Shown here: one piece after another, positions 25,105 through 33,927 of the stretch
How the letters are laid out: every line of letters begins with the position of its first letter
Position numbering within the stretch: position 1 is the first letter of the stretch
DNA from: Photobacterium sp. CCB-ST2H9
Lineage (GTDB): Bacteria; Pseudomonadota; Gammaproteobacteria; Enterobacterales; Vibrionaceae
Reading direction: 5' to 3'
Assembly (NCBI RefSeq): GCF_023151555.2
Contig: NZ_CP100425.1
Location: forward strand, 1,178,001-1,242,000
Length of the DNA stretch: 64,000 nt
The notes under the pieces: generated by a model
What the model was told of the DNA's origin: nothing
What the model saw: only the letters and a program-made list of their open reading frames with translations
Database searches by the model: none
Position numbers and translations under genes: made by a program

Positions 25105-26013
25105 CTATATCCGGTCTTCCATCGTTGGTTTGTGGCCTCGCAGGCGGCTGATATCTGTCATGGGCGGTATGCCAAACAGCCGGCTGTATTCGCGGTTGAA
25201 GTGGGACGGGCTTTCATAGCCGACCCGATAGCTGGCGGCGGAAGCGTCAAGACCGTCCTGCAGCATGATCCGGCGTGCTTCATTGAGCCGGAGCTGTTTC
25301 TGAAACTGCAGCGGCGTCATGGACGTCACGGCTTTGAAGGCATTGAACAGGGAAGACTGGCTCATGTGGACCATATCGGCCAGTTCCTGAACCCGGATCG
25401 GTTCCCGGTATCGCTGCTGAATCATCTCAACCACTTTGCTGATGCGGTTGGCCTGCGTGTCCCGAAGCAGGAACTGGCGAAGCTGCACACCCGCCGGGCT
25501 TTTGAGCAGCCTGTACATGAGTTCCCGTCTGAGCAGCGGCAGCATGACGGCAATATCTTCCGGATGGTCGAGTAACGTCAGGAAGCGTTTGAAGACCGAC
25601 AGCATCTCTTCATCAGAAGACACGGTTCTGATGCAGTAAGGACATTTGGTGATGGCTTCGGGCGGCTCTTTCATGGCGATCAGCAAATCGGTCAGTTCTT
25701 TGAGATCCAGCGCAATGCTGATGCCGATGTAAGGCTGTTCTTCTGAAGCCCGAAGAATTTCGCCGACCACAGGCATCATGACGGGCACCAGTAAAAAATC
25801 TCCGCCTTTCAGTAACAGTTCGCGTGCGCCGGCCGTAATGCGCTTTTCACCCTGCACCAGTAAACACAGCATCGGGCTGTAAATGGTCGGTGAACAGGAG
25901 GAATTTTCCGTGCTGTGCATCAGCTTTAATTCTGGCAGCACCGTTTCGGTCAGTCCCGGCCCATCAATATGCCGATTCACCAGATTAATTAATTCTTGTT
26001 GGGTCGCCGTCAT
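25105..26013 (-). CDS. AraC-family regulator (AraC_N type), copy 2
   Basis: A 302-residue regulator with the same architecture as the copy at 22873: a sensor N-terminus (YSPMLCLLVQGEKRITAGARELLLKGGDFLLV) and two C-terminal helix-turn-helix units (VQELADMVHMSQSSLFNAFKAV, ASAASYRVGYESPSHFNREYSRLFG). The ATG at 26013 fits the family start; a longer reading from 26133 adds 40 atypical residues. It is divergent from the RND pump genes and convergent with the reductase, so either could be its target. Confidence 0.88.
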   Translation of the reverse strand: MTATQQELINLVNRHIDGPGLTETVLPELKLMHSTENSSCSPTIYSPMLCLLVQGEKRITAGARELLLKGGDFLLVPVMMPVVGEILRASEEQPYIGISIALDLKELTDLLIAMKEPPEAITKCPYCIRTVSSDEEMLSVFKRFLTLLDHPEDIAVMLPLLRRELMYRLLKSPAGVQLRQFLLRDTQANRISKVVEMIQQRYREPIRVQELADMVHMSQSSLFNAFKAVTSMTPLQFQKQLRLNEARRIMLQDGLDASAASYRVGYESPSHFNREYSRLFGIPPMTDISRLRGHKPTMEDRI

Positions 26014-26287
26014 TCCGTCACTCGTCTTTTTCTGTCCACATGCGACTATAGAGTATAAGGCAAGCCTGGGGCCACCGTTTTGTGGAATGACAGCGTTCGG
26101 AGGAATAGGCAAGGATTGTGTAGGAACAGGCAAGACTGGCTTTTTGTCAGGGGGTTTATGCAGTATTTAGTGTCTTTGCTCGGTCTGTCGAAAGTGTGTT
26201 GATTCTATGGGTGAAAATCCTGCTTTGTAGAAATAGGCAATCATTCCCGAGGTTTCGACAATATCAATAAGCTGAATGAGACATAGA

Positions 26288-26302
26288 ATGTCAAGGTGAC
26301 AT
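26288..26302. promoter_or_regulatory. Perfect palindrome upstream of the RND operon
   Basis: ATGTCA-AGG-TGACAT lies 78 bp before the adaptor gene start, in the ~366-bp divergent region between the AraC gene and the efflux operon. A candidate operator; the rest of this region shows no gene. Confidence 0.4.
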
Positions 26303-26379
26303 CTGAACCCTGAGAGGTGGTTCGGTCACGACATTGCATTTTTCGAATTCAGCCTATCAACGTCAGAGAGGATTGCCTG

Positions 26380-27639
26380 ATGATGACTTTCAACCGATTT
26401 GGAAACCGCCTTCGGGGCGGCATTTCTGTGATTCTGCTGTCCGCCTCCGGGGCAGCAATTGGCAATGAATCTCCGGCATCGCCTCCGCTTCCGCAAATCA
26501 GTGTGGCCCCCGTGATCAGCGAGCGAATCACGGAGTGGGACGAATATACAGGCCGTTTGCAGGCGCCTGTGAATGTCGTCCTTATGCCCCGTGTGTCGGG
26601 TTATGTGACCGAAGTGGCTTACCGGGAAGGCGACATGGTTCATCAGGGCGATGTGCTGTTCAGAATTGATGATCGCCTGTTCCGTGCGGAAGTCGAGCGG
26701 CTGGAAGCTCAGCAGGTCAGTCTGCAGAGTCAGCTGAAGCTGGCTGAAAGCGAGTTCGTCCGGGCGAAGCGGCTGAATGCAACCAAAGCCATTTCCGCCG
26801 ATGTCTTTGATAATCGTCAGGCAGGGTTACAGCAGGCCAGAGCAGAGCTGGATGCGCTTAAAGCATCGCTCAAACATGCCCGTCTGCAGCTCTCATTTAC
26901 CGAAGTGGTGTCCCCAATCGATGGTCGTGTGTCCCATGCACAGGTGACGCAGGGAAATTATGTCACCAGTGGTCAGAGTGAACTGACGACCATTGTGTCG
27001 ACCGAGCAGATGTACGCCTATTTTGACGTCGATGAACAAACCTACCTGAATTATGTCCGGAATCACCTGTTGCGTGTGTCTGACACCACTGAATCCAGCC
27101 CGGTGATGATGGCTTTGTCTGGTGATGCCGGATTTTCATATCAGGGTCATATCGATTTTGTGAATAACACCGTGAATCAGCAGACCGGTTCAATCCGGAT
27201 GCGTGCGACGTTTGAGAATGAAGCACAGGTGCTGATGCCCGGTCTGTTTGCACGTTTACGTCTGGTGGCCAGCAAACCCTATGACGCCATTCTGATTGAT
27301 GAAAAAGCGGTGGGCACGGATCTCAACCGGAAGTATGTCCTCAAACTGGATGACGCCAATGTGGTGACTTATCAGCCCGTGACCCTGGGTGAGAAAGTTG
27401 CCGGATTGCGGGTGGTGCAGTCCGGTTTAACTGCAGCCGACAGAATCGTGGTCAGCGGTCTGCAGAAGATCCGGCCAAGTATGCAGGTGTCACCGAAAAT
27501 CGTTGACATGGCGACCACAGAACAACTGGCGGATATCCAACGTCTTCAGCAATGGGGCACCGAAGAAAGCTATGCAGAAAACAGCAATGGTGAGGGAAGC
27601 CATGTGCTGACCGCCCGCCAACCGACCGACGCACAGTAA
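26380..27639 (+). CDS. RND efflux periplasmic adaptor subunit
   Basis: A 419-residue membrane-fusion protein of the AcrA/MexA type. After an N-terminal hydrophobic segment come the lipoyl-like half motifs (VNVVLMPRVSGYVTEVAYREGDMVHQGDVLFRIDD and SFTEVVSPIDGRVSHAQVTQGNYV) on either side of an alpha-helical hairpin, then the beta-barrel and membrane-proximal domains. The ATG at 26380 is preceded by AGAGAGG. It connects the RND pump to an outer-membrane channel; no TolC-like gene is present in the window. Confidence 0.92.
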   Translation: MMTFNRFGNRLRGGISVILLSASGAAIGNESPASPPLPQISVAPVISERITEWDEYTGRLQAPVNVVLMPRVSGYVTEVAYREGDMVHQGDVLFRIDDRLFRAEVERLEAQQVSLQSQLKLAESEFVRAKRLNATKAISADVFDNRQAGLQQARAELDALKASLKHARLQLSFTEVVSPIDGRVSHAQVTQGNYVTSGQSELTTIVSTEQMYAYFDVDEQTYLNYVRNHLLRVSDTTESSPVMMALSGDAGFSYQGHIDFVNNTVNQQTGSIRMRATFENEAQVLMPGLFARLRLVASKPYDAILIDEKAVGTDLNRKYVLKLDDANVVTYQPVTLGEKVAGLRVVQSGLTAADRIVVSGLQKIRPSMQVSPKIVDMATTEQLADIQRLQQWGTEESYAENSNGEGSHVLTARQPTDAQ

Positions 27640-27652
27640 TCAGGACGCTTCT

Positions 27653-30600
27653 ATGTTTTCACAATATTTTATTCGCAGACCTGTCTTTGCCTCGGTGCTG
27701 TCACTGCTGTTTGTCATTATCGGCAGTATTGCGGTCTGGCAGTTGCCGGTCACTGAATACCCGGAAGTCGTGCCGCCGACCGTGGTCGTGAGCGCAAAAT
27801 ATCCCGGCGCGAATCCCGACGTGATTGCCCAGACCGTGGCCTCGCCGCTGGAGCAGGAAATCAATGGCGTGGAGAACATGTTGTATATGTCTTCGCAGTC
27901 CACCGCAGACGGCATGATGACGCTGACCCTGACCTTTGCCATCGGCACCGATGTGGATCTGGCGGTGTCTCAGGTGCAAAGCCGGGTCGACCGGGCGTTG
28001 CCGCGCTTACCGCAGCAAGTGCAGCGATTGGGTGTGGTGACGGAAAAGTCATCGCCCAACCTGACCATGGTGGTGCATCTGTTCTCGCCGGATGACCGTT
28101 ACGACATGCTGTATTTATCCAATTTTGCCAATCTCAAAGTGAAAGATGAGCTGGCGAAAGTCAGCGGTGTCGGCTCTGTCCGGTCGTTTGGTGCGGGCAA
28201 CTTCAGTATGCGGGTCTGGCTGGATCCGAATCAGGTGGCTGCGTTGCATCTGACCCCGGCGGATATCGCGGAAGCGATCCGTCAGCAGAACCAGCAGGCC
28301 GTGGCGGGCAGCCTGGGCACGCAACCGGCAACCCACTCGGATTATCAGTTACTGATTAATGTGAAAGGGCGGTTGTCGACCGTTGAAGAGTTTGAAAACA
28401 TCATCATCCGCGTGGGTGAGCACGGTGAAATCAGCCGCCTGAAAGATGTGGCCCGGATTGAGCTGGGCGCGGATTCCTACGCGCTGCGCTCTACGCTGGA
28501 CAATCAGGATGCCGCTGCTATCGGTATTTTCCAGGCCGCCGGTTCGAATGCGATTCAGATCTCCAATGATGTTCGCGAGACGATGGCGCGTCTGGCGGAA
28601 GACTTCCCGGAAGGCGTGTCTTACGAAATCGCCTATGACCCGACGGTGTTCGTGCGGGGCTCGATTGAAGCCGTGATTCAGACGCTGCTGGAAGCGGTGC
28701 TGCTGGTCGTTGCTGTGGTGGTGTTGTTTCTGCAAACCTGGCGGGCGTCGATTATTCCGCTGGTGGCGGTGCCTGTGTCGCTGATCGGTACATTCGCCTT
28801 TATGCTGCTGATGGGATTCTCCCTCAATGCACTGTCACTTTTTGGTCTGGTGCTGGCAATCGGCATCGTGGTGGACGATGCCATCGTGGTGGTGGAAAAC
28901 GTCGAGCGGAATATCAGCGAGGGCTTGTCTCCGGTTGATGCGACGGTAAAAGCCATGCGTGAAGTGACCGGGCCGATTGTTGCGACCACGCTGGTGCTGG
29001 CTGCGGTGTTTATTCCGACGGCATTTATGACCGGACTGACCGGCCAGTTTTACAAGCAGTTTGCGCTGACGATTACCATTTCAACCTTCATTTCCGCGAT
29101 CAACTCGCTGACGCTGAGCCCTGCATTATCAGCGCTGTTGCTGAAAGGGCATGATGCACCGAAAGACTGGCTGACCCGCGGCATGGACCGTCTGTTTGGC
29201 CGCTGGCTGTTCAACCCGTTTAACCGGTTCTTCAGCGCCTTGTCAGATGGCTACGGCGTGGTAGTGCGTAAAGTGATTCGTGCCGGTGCAATCGCCGCTG
29301 TGGCTTATGTGGCCTTACTCGGTTTGACGGGCTATCAGTTTGCCACCACACCGACCGGTTATATTCCGGCGCAGGACAAGCAGTATCTGATTGCTTTCGC
29401 ACAGTTGCCGAATGCAGCCTCGCTGGATCGCACCGATGCGGTGCTGAAAAAGATGTCTGATTTGGCGCAGGCGCAGGCAGGGGTTACGAATACACTGGGC
29501 TTTCCCGGACTGAGCATCAACGGATTCACCAATGCCTCCAACAGCGGCATTGTATTTGTGATGCTGGATGATTTTGACCAGCGTCAGGATCCGGCTGCCA
29601 GTGCGTATGCGATCGCTGCCCGGCTGAATCAGCAATATGCCGGGATTGAAGAAGCCTTTGTCGCGGTCTTCCCACCACCGCCGGTGATGGGCCTGGGCAC
29701 AATTGGCGGATTCCGGCTGCAGATTGAAGACCGGAACGGGCTGGGTTTTGAGGCGTTGCATCAGGCAACCATGACGGTGATGCAAAAGGCGGCAGCGACG
29801 CCAGAACTGGCCGGGGTTTTCTCAGGGTATCAGGTCAACGTGCCGCAGCTGGATATTGAAGTCGACAGAACCAAAGCGATGCAGCAGGGCGTGAATCTGG
29901 ATATGCTTTTCCAGACGCTTCAGGGCTATCTGAGTTCAACGTATGTCAATGATTTGAATCTGTTTGGCCGGACGTATCAGGTCAATATGCAGGCCGATCA
30001 GGCGTATCGTCAGGATGCGACGCAGGTCGGGCAGATCAAAGTCCGGAATGCGCAGGGCGACATGGTGCCGATTGATTCTTTCATCCATGTGAAAGATACC
30101 GCCGGGCCGGATCGCGTGATGCATTACAACGGCTTTATGACGGCAGAGATCAATGGCGGTCCGGCACCGGGTTACAGCTCCGGGGAAGCTCAGGCAGCCA
30201 TCGAGAAAATTTTGGCTGAAACCCTGCCCAGAGGCATGAGCTATGAATGGACGGAACTGACCTATCAGCAAATGATCACCGGAGACAGCAACCTCTATGT
30301 GTATCCACTGGTGATCCTGCTGGTGTTCATGGTGCTGGCCGCTCAGTATGAAAGTGTCCGCTTGCCGATGGCGATTATTCTGATTATTCCGCTGACCCTG
30401 CTTTCTGCGCTCAGCGGGGTGGTGCTCTACGGCGGTGATAACAACATCCTGACGCAAATTGGCTTTATCGTGCTGGTCGGGCTGGCCACCAAGAATGCCA
30501 TCCTGATCGTCGAATTTGCGAAAGAGTTGCAGGATCAGGGGTACTCGGTCAAAGAAGCGATTCTGGAAGCCAGCCGGTTGCGGTTACGACCGATTCTGAT

Positions 30601-30832
30601 GACTTCCATTGCCTTTATCATGGGTGTGGCGCCTCTGGTGTATTCGACCGGCGCAGGCGCCGAGATGCGTCAGGCCATGGGAGTTGCGGTTTTCTCAGGC
30701 ATGATTGGTGTCACCGTGTTCGGACTCTTGCTGACCCCGCTGTTTTATTACCTGCTGGCGAAGCGGGGGCAGAAACAGTCCGGTGAAGCAAAAACGTCAG
30801 CCACATCAGAGCTCCAAGAGGCCATAGGATGA
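27653..30832 (+). CDS. RND multidrug efflux pump, HAE1 family
   Basis: A 1059-residue inner-membrane transporter related to AcrB/MexF. FSQYFIRRPVFASVLSLL opens the first helix. The proton-relay aspartates are in GIVVDDAIVVVENVERN and the relay lysine is in GLATKNAILIVEFAKEL. Two large periplasmic loops carry the porter domain. It exports hydrophobic compounds using the proton gradient. It starts 13 bp after the adaptor gene and overlaps the next small frame by 4 nt. Confidence 0.95.
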   Translation: MFSQYFIRRPVFASVLSLLFVIIGSIAVWQLPVTEYPEVVPPTVVVSAKYPGANPDVIAQTVASPLEQEINGVENMLYMSSQSTADGMMTLTLTFAIGTDVDLAVSQVQSRVDRALPRLPQQVQRLGVVTEKSSPNLTMVVHLFSPDDRYDMLYLSNFANLKVKDELAKVSGVGSVRSFGAGNFSMRVWLDPNQVAALHLTPADIAEAIRQQNQQAVAGSLGTQPATHSDYQLLINVKGRLSTVEEFENIIIRVGEHGEISRLKDVARIELGADSYALRSTLDNQDAAAIGIFQAAGSNAIQISNDVRETMARLAEDFPEGVSYEIAYDPTVFVRGSIEAVIQTLLEAVLLVVAVVVLFLQTWRASIIPLVAVPVSLIGTFAFMLLMGFSLNALSLFGLVLAIGIVVDDAIVVVENVERNISEGLSPVDATVKAMREVTGPIVATTLVLAAVFIPTAFMTGLTGQFYKQFALTITISTFISAINSLTLSPALSALLLKGHDAPKDWLTRGMDRLFGRWLFNPFNRFFSALSDGYGVVVRKVIRAGAIAAVAYVALLGLTGYQFATTPTGYIPAQDKQYLIAFAQLPNAASLDRTDAVLKKMSDLAQAQAGVTNTLGFPGLSINGFTNASNSGIVFVMLDDFDQRQDPAASAYAIAARLNQQYAGIEEAFVAVFPPPPVMGLGTIGGFRLQIEDRNGLGFEALHQATMTVMQKAAATPELAGVFSGYQVNVPQLDIEVDRTKAMQQGVNLDMLFQTLQGYLSSTYVNDLNLFGRTYQVNMQADQAYRQDATQVGQIKVRNAQGDMVPIDSFIHVKDTAGPDRVMHYNGFMTAEINGGPAPGYSSGEAQAAIEKILAETLPRGMSYEWTELTYQQMITGDSNLYVYPLVILLVFMVLAAQYESVRLPMAIILIIPLTLLSALSGVVLYGGDNNILTQIGFIVLVGLATKNAILIVEFAKELQDQGYSVKEAILEASRLRLRPILMTSIAFIMGVAPLVYSTGAGAEMRQAMGVAVFSGMIGVTVFGLLLTPLFYYLLAKRGQKQSGEAKTSATSELQEAIG

Positions 30833-31176
30833 ATGACTGGCAGGAACCACTCCTCGGCATCCTGGTGTACTGTGTGGTCAGTCTGACGACGGTGCTTCAG
30901 TGTGCGCTGTCTCCCGAGCGGCAGTTTCAGCTTGCTGAGGCTGCTCCGGGGGTGCAACAGCAGGATGATGGTGCCTGGACACAGATCTTCGATGCCGAGG
31001 CATTAGCGCAGCTGTCGGTTTCGGAAAGGTCGGAGAAAACGGCTCAGCCGTTATGGCAGCCCCCAGGGCTACCGGTTGGCACCGGGGGGATTGATTCCGA
31101 AAGTGCGGGTGTAAAAGCGGCGCACTGTCTGAGATCTTCCAATGAAGCAACCGGTGCAGTCAATCTCGTGTTCTGA
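30829..31176 (+). CDS. Small hypothetical protein coupled to the RND gene
   Basis: A 115-residue open frame whose ATG overlaps the RND stop in an ATGA arrangement, with GAGG upstream, as expected for translational coupling. Residues 8-25 are hydrophobic (LLGILVYCVVSLTTVLQC); the rest is low in structure and rich in Q, E and S. I recognise no family. It may be a real accessory peptide of the pump or a chance frame. Confidence 0.4.
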   Translation: MNDWQEPLLGILVYCVVSLTTVLQCALSPERQFQLAEAAPGVQQQDDGAWTQIFDAEALAQLSVSERSEKTAQPLWQPPGLPVGTGGIDSESAGVKAAHCLRSSNEATGAVNLVF

Positions 31177-31354
31177 CGCACCGCATATCAGGTCGTAATC
31201 CGCTGAATCACTGTGGCGGGGAGTGACCTGATTTTTTGCTCGTGTTGTGCAGAAGGATTGATTGGGGATTGAATGTACACCTGAATGCACTTGATCCGGA
31301 AAAGAAGACAAAAGGCATGACGAGGTATCTGTGTCATCCCGGCTTGAGAGTGGT

Positions 31355-31372
31355 AACCTTTGATTGAAGGTT
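31355..31372. promoter_or_regulatory. Dyad in the MerR leader
   Basis: AACCTT-TGATTG-AAGGTT lies about 30 bp before the merR-type gene. It shares the AACCTT/AAGGT elements of the two promoters at 32686-32795, so it may be an autoregulatory site. Confidence 0.4.
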
Positions 31373-31402
31373 CAGGTCAGACAGATGAAAAAGGCGGACA
31401 CG

Positions 31403-31834
31403 ATGAAAATTGGGGAATTGGCGAAACGCACAGGTGTCGCCCCATCCCGCATTCGTTTTTACGAGAGTATTGGTTTGCTGAAGGTGGTGCAGCGCAAGGC
31501 AAATGGTTACCGGACGTATCCGCCGGAAGCCGTCCAGGTACTCCATCTGATATTGACGGCTCAGAAAGCAGGATTCAGTCTGGATGAGCTGCGCATGTTA
31601 TTGCCATCAGATTTAACACGGTGGGACCACGACTCGCTGGTCTATACTCTCCGTGAAAAAATTCGGGACATTGAAGTCTTGCAGCAACAATTGACAGAAA
31701 GCAAAGCGCATTTAGTTCAGGTGTTGGCGGAGATAGAAGCCAAACCCGATGATATGGATTGTGTGACGAATGCCGGGCGGGTATTGTCGCAACTTGGTCT
31801 GAGTGAACCGATAACGAAAGAGGATAAAGGCTAA
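31403..31834 (+). CDS. MerR-family transcriptional regulator
   Basis: A 143-residue MerR-type activator. The winged helix DNA-binding domain is typical (MKIGELAKRTGVAPSRIRFYESIGLL, NGYRTYPPEAVQVLHLILTAQKAGFSLDELR), followed by the antiparallel dimerisation helix and a short tail. Only one cysteine is present, in MDCVTN, so a metal-thiolate site of the CueR/ZntR kind is not obvious. The ATG at 31403 has AAGGCGG upstream. The nearby divergent pair (DJ-1/PfpI-like and SDR genes) carries two promoters with the 19-bp spacer characteristic of MerR activation, so these are its likely targets. Confidence 0.9.
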   Translation: MKIGELAKRTGVAPSRIRFYESIGLLKVVQRKANGYRTYPPEAVQVLHLILTAQKAGFSLDELRMLLPSDLTRWDHDSLVYTLREKIRDIEVLQQQLTESKAHLVQVLAEIEAKPDDMDCVTNAGRVLSQLGLSEPITKEDKG

Positions 31835-31889
31835 CCCGCTGTCAAACATGTTGTTTTTCAGCATGAATGTCAGAGAACCCTCCGCTTTT

Positions 31890-32612
31890 TCAGTTTGTTG
31901 ATTCCATCTTTGATGAATTTTCTCTGGTTGTCAGCAGCACAGCGACCTGCTTTGCGGTTGCCTGAGCCGATTGCGGATTCTGACCGGTGATCAGCCGGCC
32001 ATCCATTTCAACTCGGGCTGTAAATGGCAGCCAGTTTTTCCGGAAGCGTGCACCGCGCTGCTTCATTTCAGATTCTGCGTTGTAGGGCATTTTTTTCGCA
32101 ACGCCCGCGAGAATCTCTTCCCGCCAGGAAAAGCCTGAGATGCGCCGTGCTTCGACCAGCAGCGTACCGTCTGACAGCTTTGTATTGAGCAGCCCGCAGT
32201 ACCCATGACAGACGGAGGCAACAACACCGCCGTGGTCGTAAATGTCACGCGTGATCTTCTGCAATCCGTCGTGATCTGGAAAGTCCCACATGGCGCCATG
32301 GCCGCCCGTAAAGTAGATGGCATCAAAAAGCGCCGGATCGATGTCTTCGGGTGTGGCGGTGTTTTCAAGCAGTGCCATCCGATGATGATCGGCCAGCCAG
32401 GCTTTGGCTGTCGCGTCCAGATTCGGCCACTTGAGGGAACGAGGGTCCAGTGGTGCGTGCCCGCCCATGGGGCTCACAATGGCCTGTTCGAATCCATATT
32501 CTGCAAAAACCTGCCATGCGTGGGTGAGTTCTGACAGCCAGAGGCCGGTTGGCGTTGATGGGTCTGCATAGTGTGTGGTGTTGGTGACCACGTGAAGAAT
32601 TCGCCGGGCCAT
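31890..32612 (-). CDS. DJ-1/PfpI-family protein (Hsp31/class I amidotransferase-like)
   Basis: A 240-residue protein of the DJ-1/PfpI superfamily, Hsp31-like branch. The nucleophile elbow is ASVCHGYCGLL with the catalytic cysteine before HG. YFTGGHGAMWDFPDH and MGGHAPLDPRS are characteristic Hsp31-like segments. Such proteins act as glyoxalase III, chaperones or deglycases and protect against reactive carbonyls. It is transcribed from a MerR-type promoter, divergent from the SDR gene. Confident as to family, not as to reaction. Confidence 0.87.
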   Translation of the reverse strand: MARRILHVVTNTTHYADPSTPTGLWLSELTHAWQVFAEYGFEQAIVSPMGGHAPLDPRSLKWPNLDATAKAWLADHHRMALLENTATPEDIDPALFDAIYFTGGHGAMWDFPDHDGLQKITRDIYDHGGVVASVCHGYCGLLNTKLSDGTLLVEARRISGFSWREEILAGVAKKMPYNAESEMKQRGARFRKNWLPFTARVEMDGRLITGQNPQSAQATAKQVAVLLTTRENSSKMESTN

Positions 32613-32685
32613 CTCTGATGCTCCTGTTCTGGCGGGTTAACATTGATGAAAGGCATCATCACTTGCTGAGTATCGGGATATTTGC

Positions 32686-32716
32686 AGCTTAAGGTTAAAG
32701 CTCACTTGAAGGTCAA
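32686..32716 (-). promoter_or_regulatory. MerR-type promoter of the DJ-1/PfpI gene
   Basis: Read on the minus strand: -35 TTGACC, 19-bp spacer, -10 TAAGCT. The spacer contains TTCAAG-N4-CTTTAA, an imperfect dyad. The long spacer is the classical sign of MerR-activated promoters. Confidence 0.75.
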
Positions 32717-32764
32717 GTCTTTCATCCGGTTGTGTGCTGCGCCGAAAAGGGTTCAGCATAACCA

Positions 32765-32795
32765 TTGACATTCAAGTGAACTTTAACCTTAGGAT
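32765..32795 (+). promoter_or_regulatory. MerR-type promoter of the SDR gene
   Basis: -35 TTGACA (32765-32770), 19-bp spacer, -10 TAGGAT (32790-32795). The spacer reads TTCAAGTGAACTTTAACCT, almost identical to that of the opposite promoter, so the two form a large inverted repeat. Confidence 0.78.
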
Positions 32796-32836
32796 TCCTT
32801 CATTGCAGACATCGACAGTTGAAGGAGTACGAAGGT

Positions 32837-33802
32837 ATGCAAACGATATTAGGGGCAAACGGCCAGATCGGCCGAGAACTGGCCGTGAGTCTGAAGCAGG
32901 ATTTCACCCCGGATATCCGGCTGGTCAGCCGGAACCCGCAACCGGTGAATCAGACCGATCAGTTGCTGAGTGCCGACTTGCTTGATCCGAAAGCTGCACA
33001 ACGGGCGGTTGAAGGTTCAGACATTGTGTATCTGACTGCCGGGTTGCCGATGGATACACAGCGCTGGATCACGCAATGGCCGGTTCTGATGCGGAACGTT
33101 ATTGAGGCGTGTGCGCAGCAGGGAGCGAAACTGGTATTTTTTGATAATACCTATATGTACCCGCAGAGCAGTGCAACGCAAACAGAAGCGACCGAATTTC
33201 AGCCGGATGGTCAAAAAGGTCAGGTACGGGCATTAATAGCCACGGAACTGAATGACGCCATTGCGCAAGGCCGGGTGGAAGCCATGATTTGCAGGGCGCC
33301 TGAATTTTACGGTCCGGGTAAGACGCAGAGCATTACCAATTCGACAATCCTCAGTCCGCTGAAGCAGGGGCAAAAGGCTCGGGTGTTCCTGCGCGACGAT
33401 ACGCTGCGCAGCCTGATTTACACGCCAGATGCCAGTCGTGCAATGGCGCTGCTCGGCAATACGCCGGATGCTTTCCAGCAGACCTGGCACTTACCCTGTG
33501 ACGACAACCGTCTGACTTACCGTCAGTTCATTGCGCTTGCTGCGGACATCATGGGTGTGGAAGGACGTTACAACGTGGTGAAACACTGGCAGCTCAGGCT
33601 GGCGGGATTGTTCAACCGTACCGTGCGGGATGCGGCCGAGCTTTTGCCCCGCTATGGCGAGGACAACATCTTTATTTCAGACAAATTCAAGGCTCGTTTT
33701 CCTGAGTTTCAGGTCACGACTTTCCGCGAAGGACTGACGACTATTCTGCAGGAAGGTACGCTTCAGAAAGACACGCAGCAGAAAGGCACGGGCCATGCGT
33801 GA
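32837..33802 (+). CDS. NAD(P)-dependent epimerase/dehydratase-like protein (extended SDR)
   Basis: A 321-residue atypical short-chain dehydrogenase. The N-terminal dinucleotide motif is degenerate (LGANGQIGREL) as in NAD-dependent epimerases. SADLLDPKAAQRAVEGSDIVYLTAG follows, then a FDNTYMYPQ segment where the YxxxK region should be, and APEFYGPG. The ATG at 32837 has GGAG upstream. Probably a cytoplasmic NADP-binding protein acting with the DJ-1-like neighbour under MerR control. Confidence 0.82.
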   Translation: MQTILGANGQIGRELAVSLKQDFTPDIRLVSRNPQPVNQTDQLLSADLLDPKAAQRAVEGSDIVYLTAGLPMDTQRWITQWPVLMRNVIEACAQQGAKLVFFDNTYMYPQSSATQTEATEFQPDGQKGQVRALIATELNDAIAQGRVEAMICRAPEFYGPGKTQSITNSTILSPLKQGQKARVFLRDDTLRSLIYTPDASRAMALLGNTPDAFQQTWHLPCDDNRLTYRQFIALAADIMGVEGRYNVVKHWQLRLAGLFNRTVRDAAELLPRYGEDNIFISDKFKARFPEFQVTTFREGLTTILQEGTLQKDTQQKGTGHA

Positions 33803-33927
33803 ACCGTGCGCGACTGGTGATTGCCTCCATAAAGGGGATACGGAGGAAAAATGCACGAAGCATCGTCTTGTGCTGAATCCGGAATGGGTGGAAGTTGCAC
33901 AGGACAATGCATCCGAGCTGATTGGGT

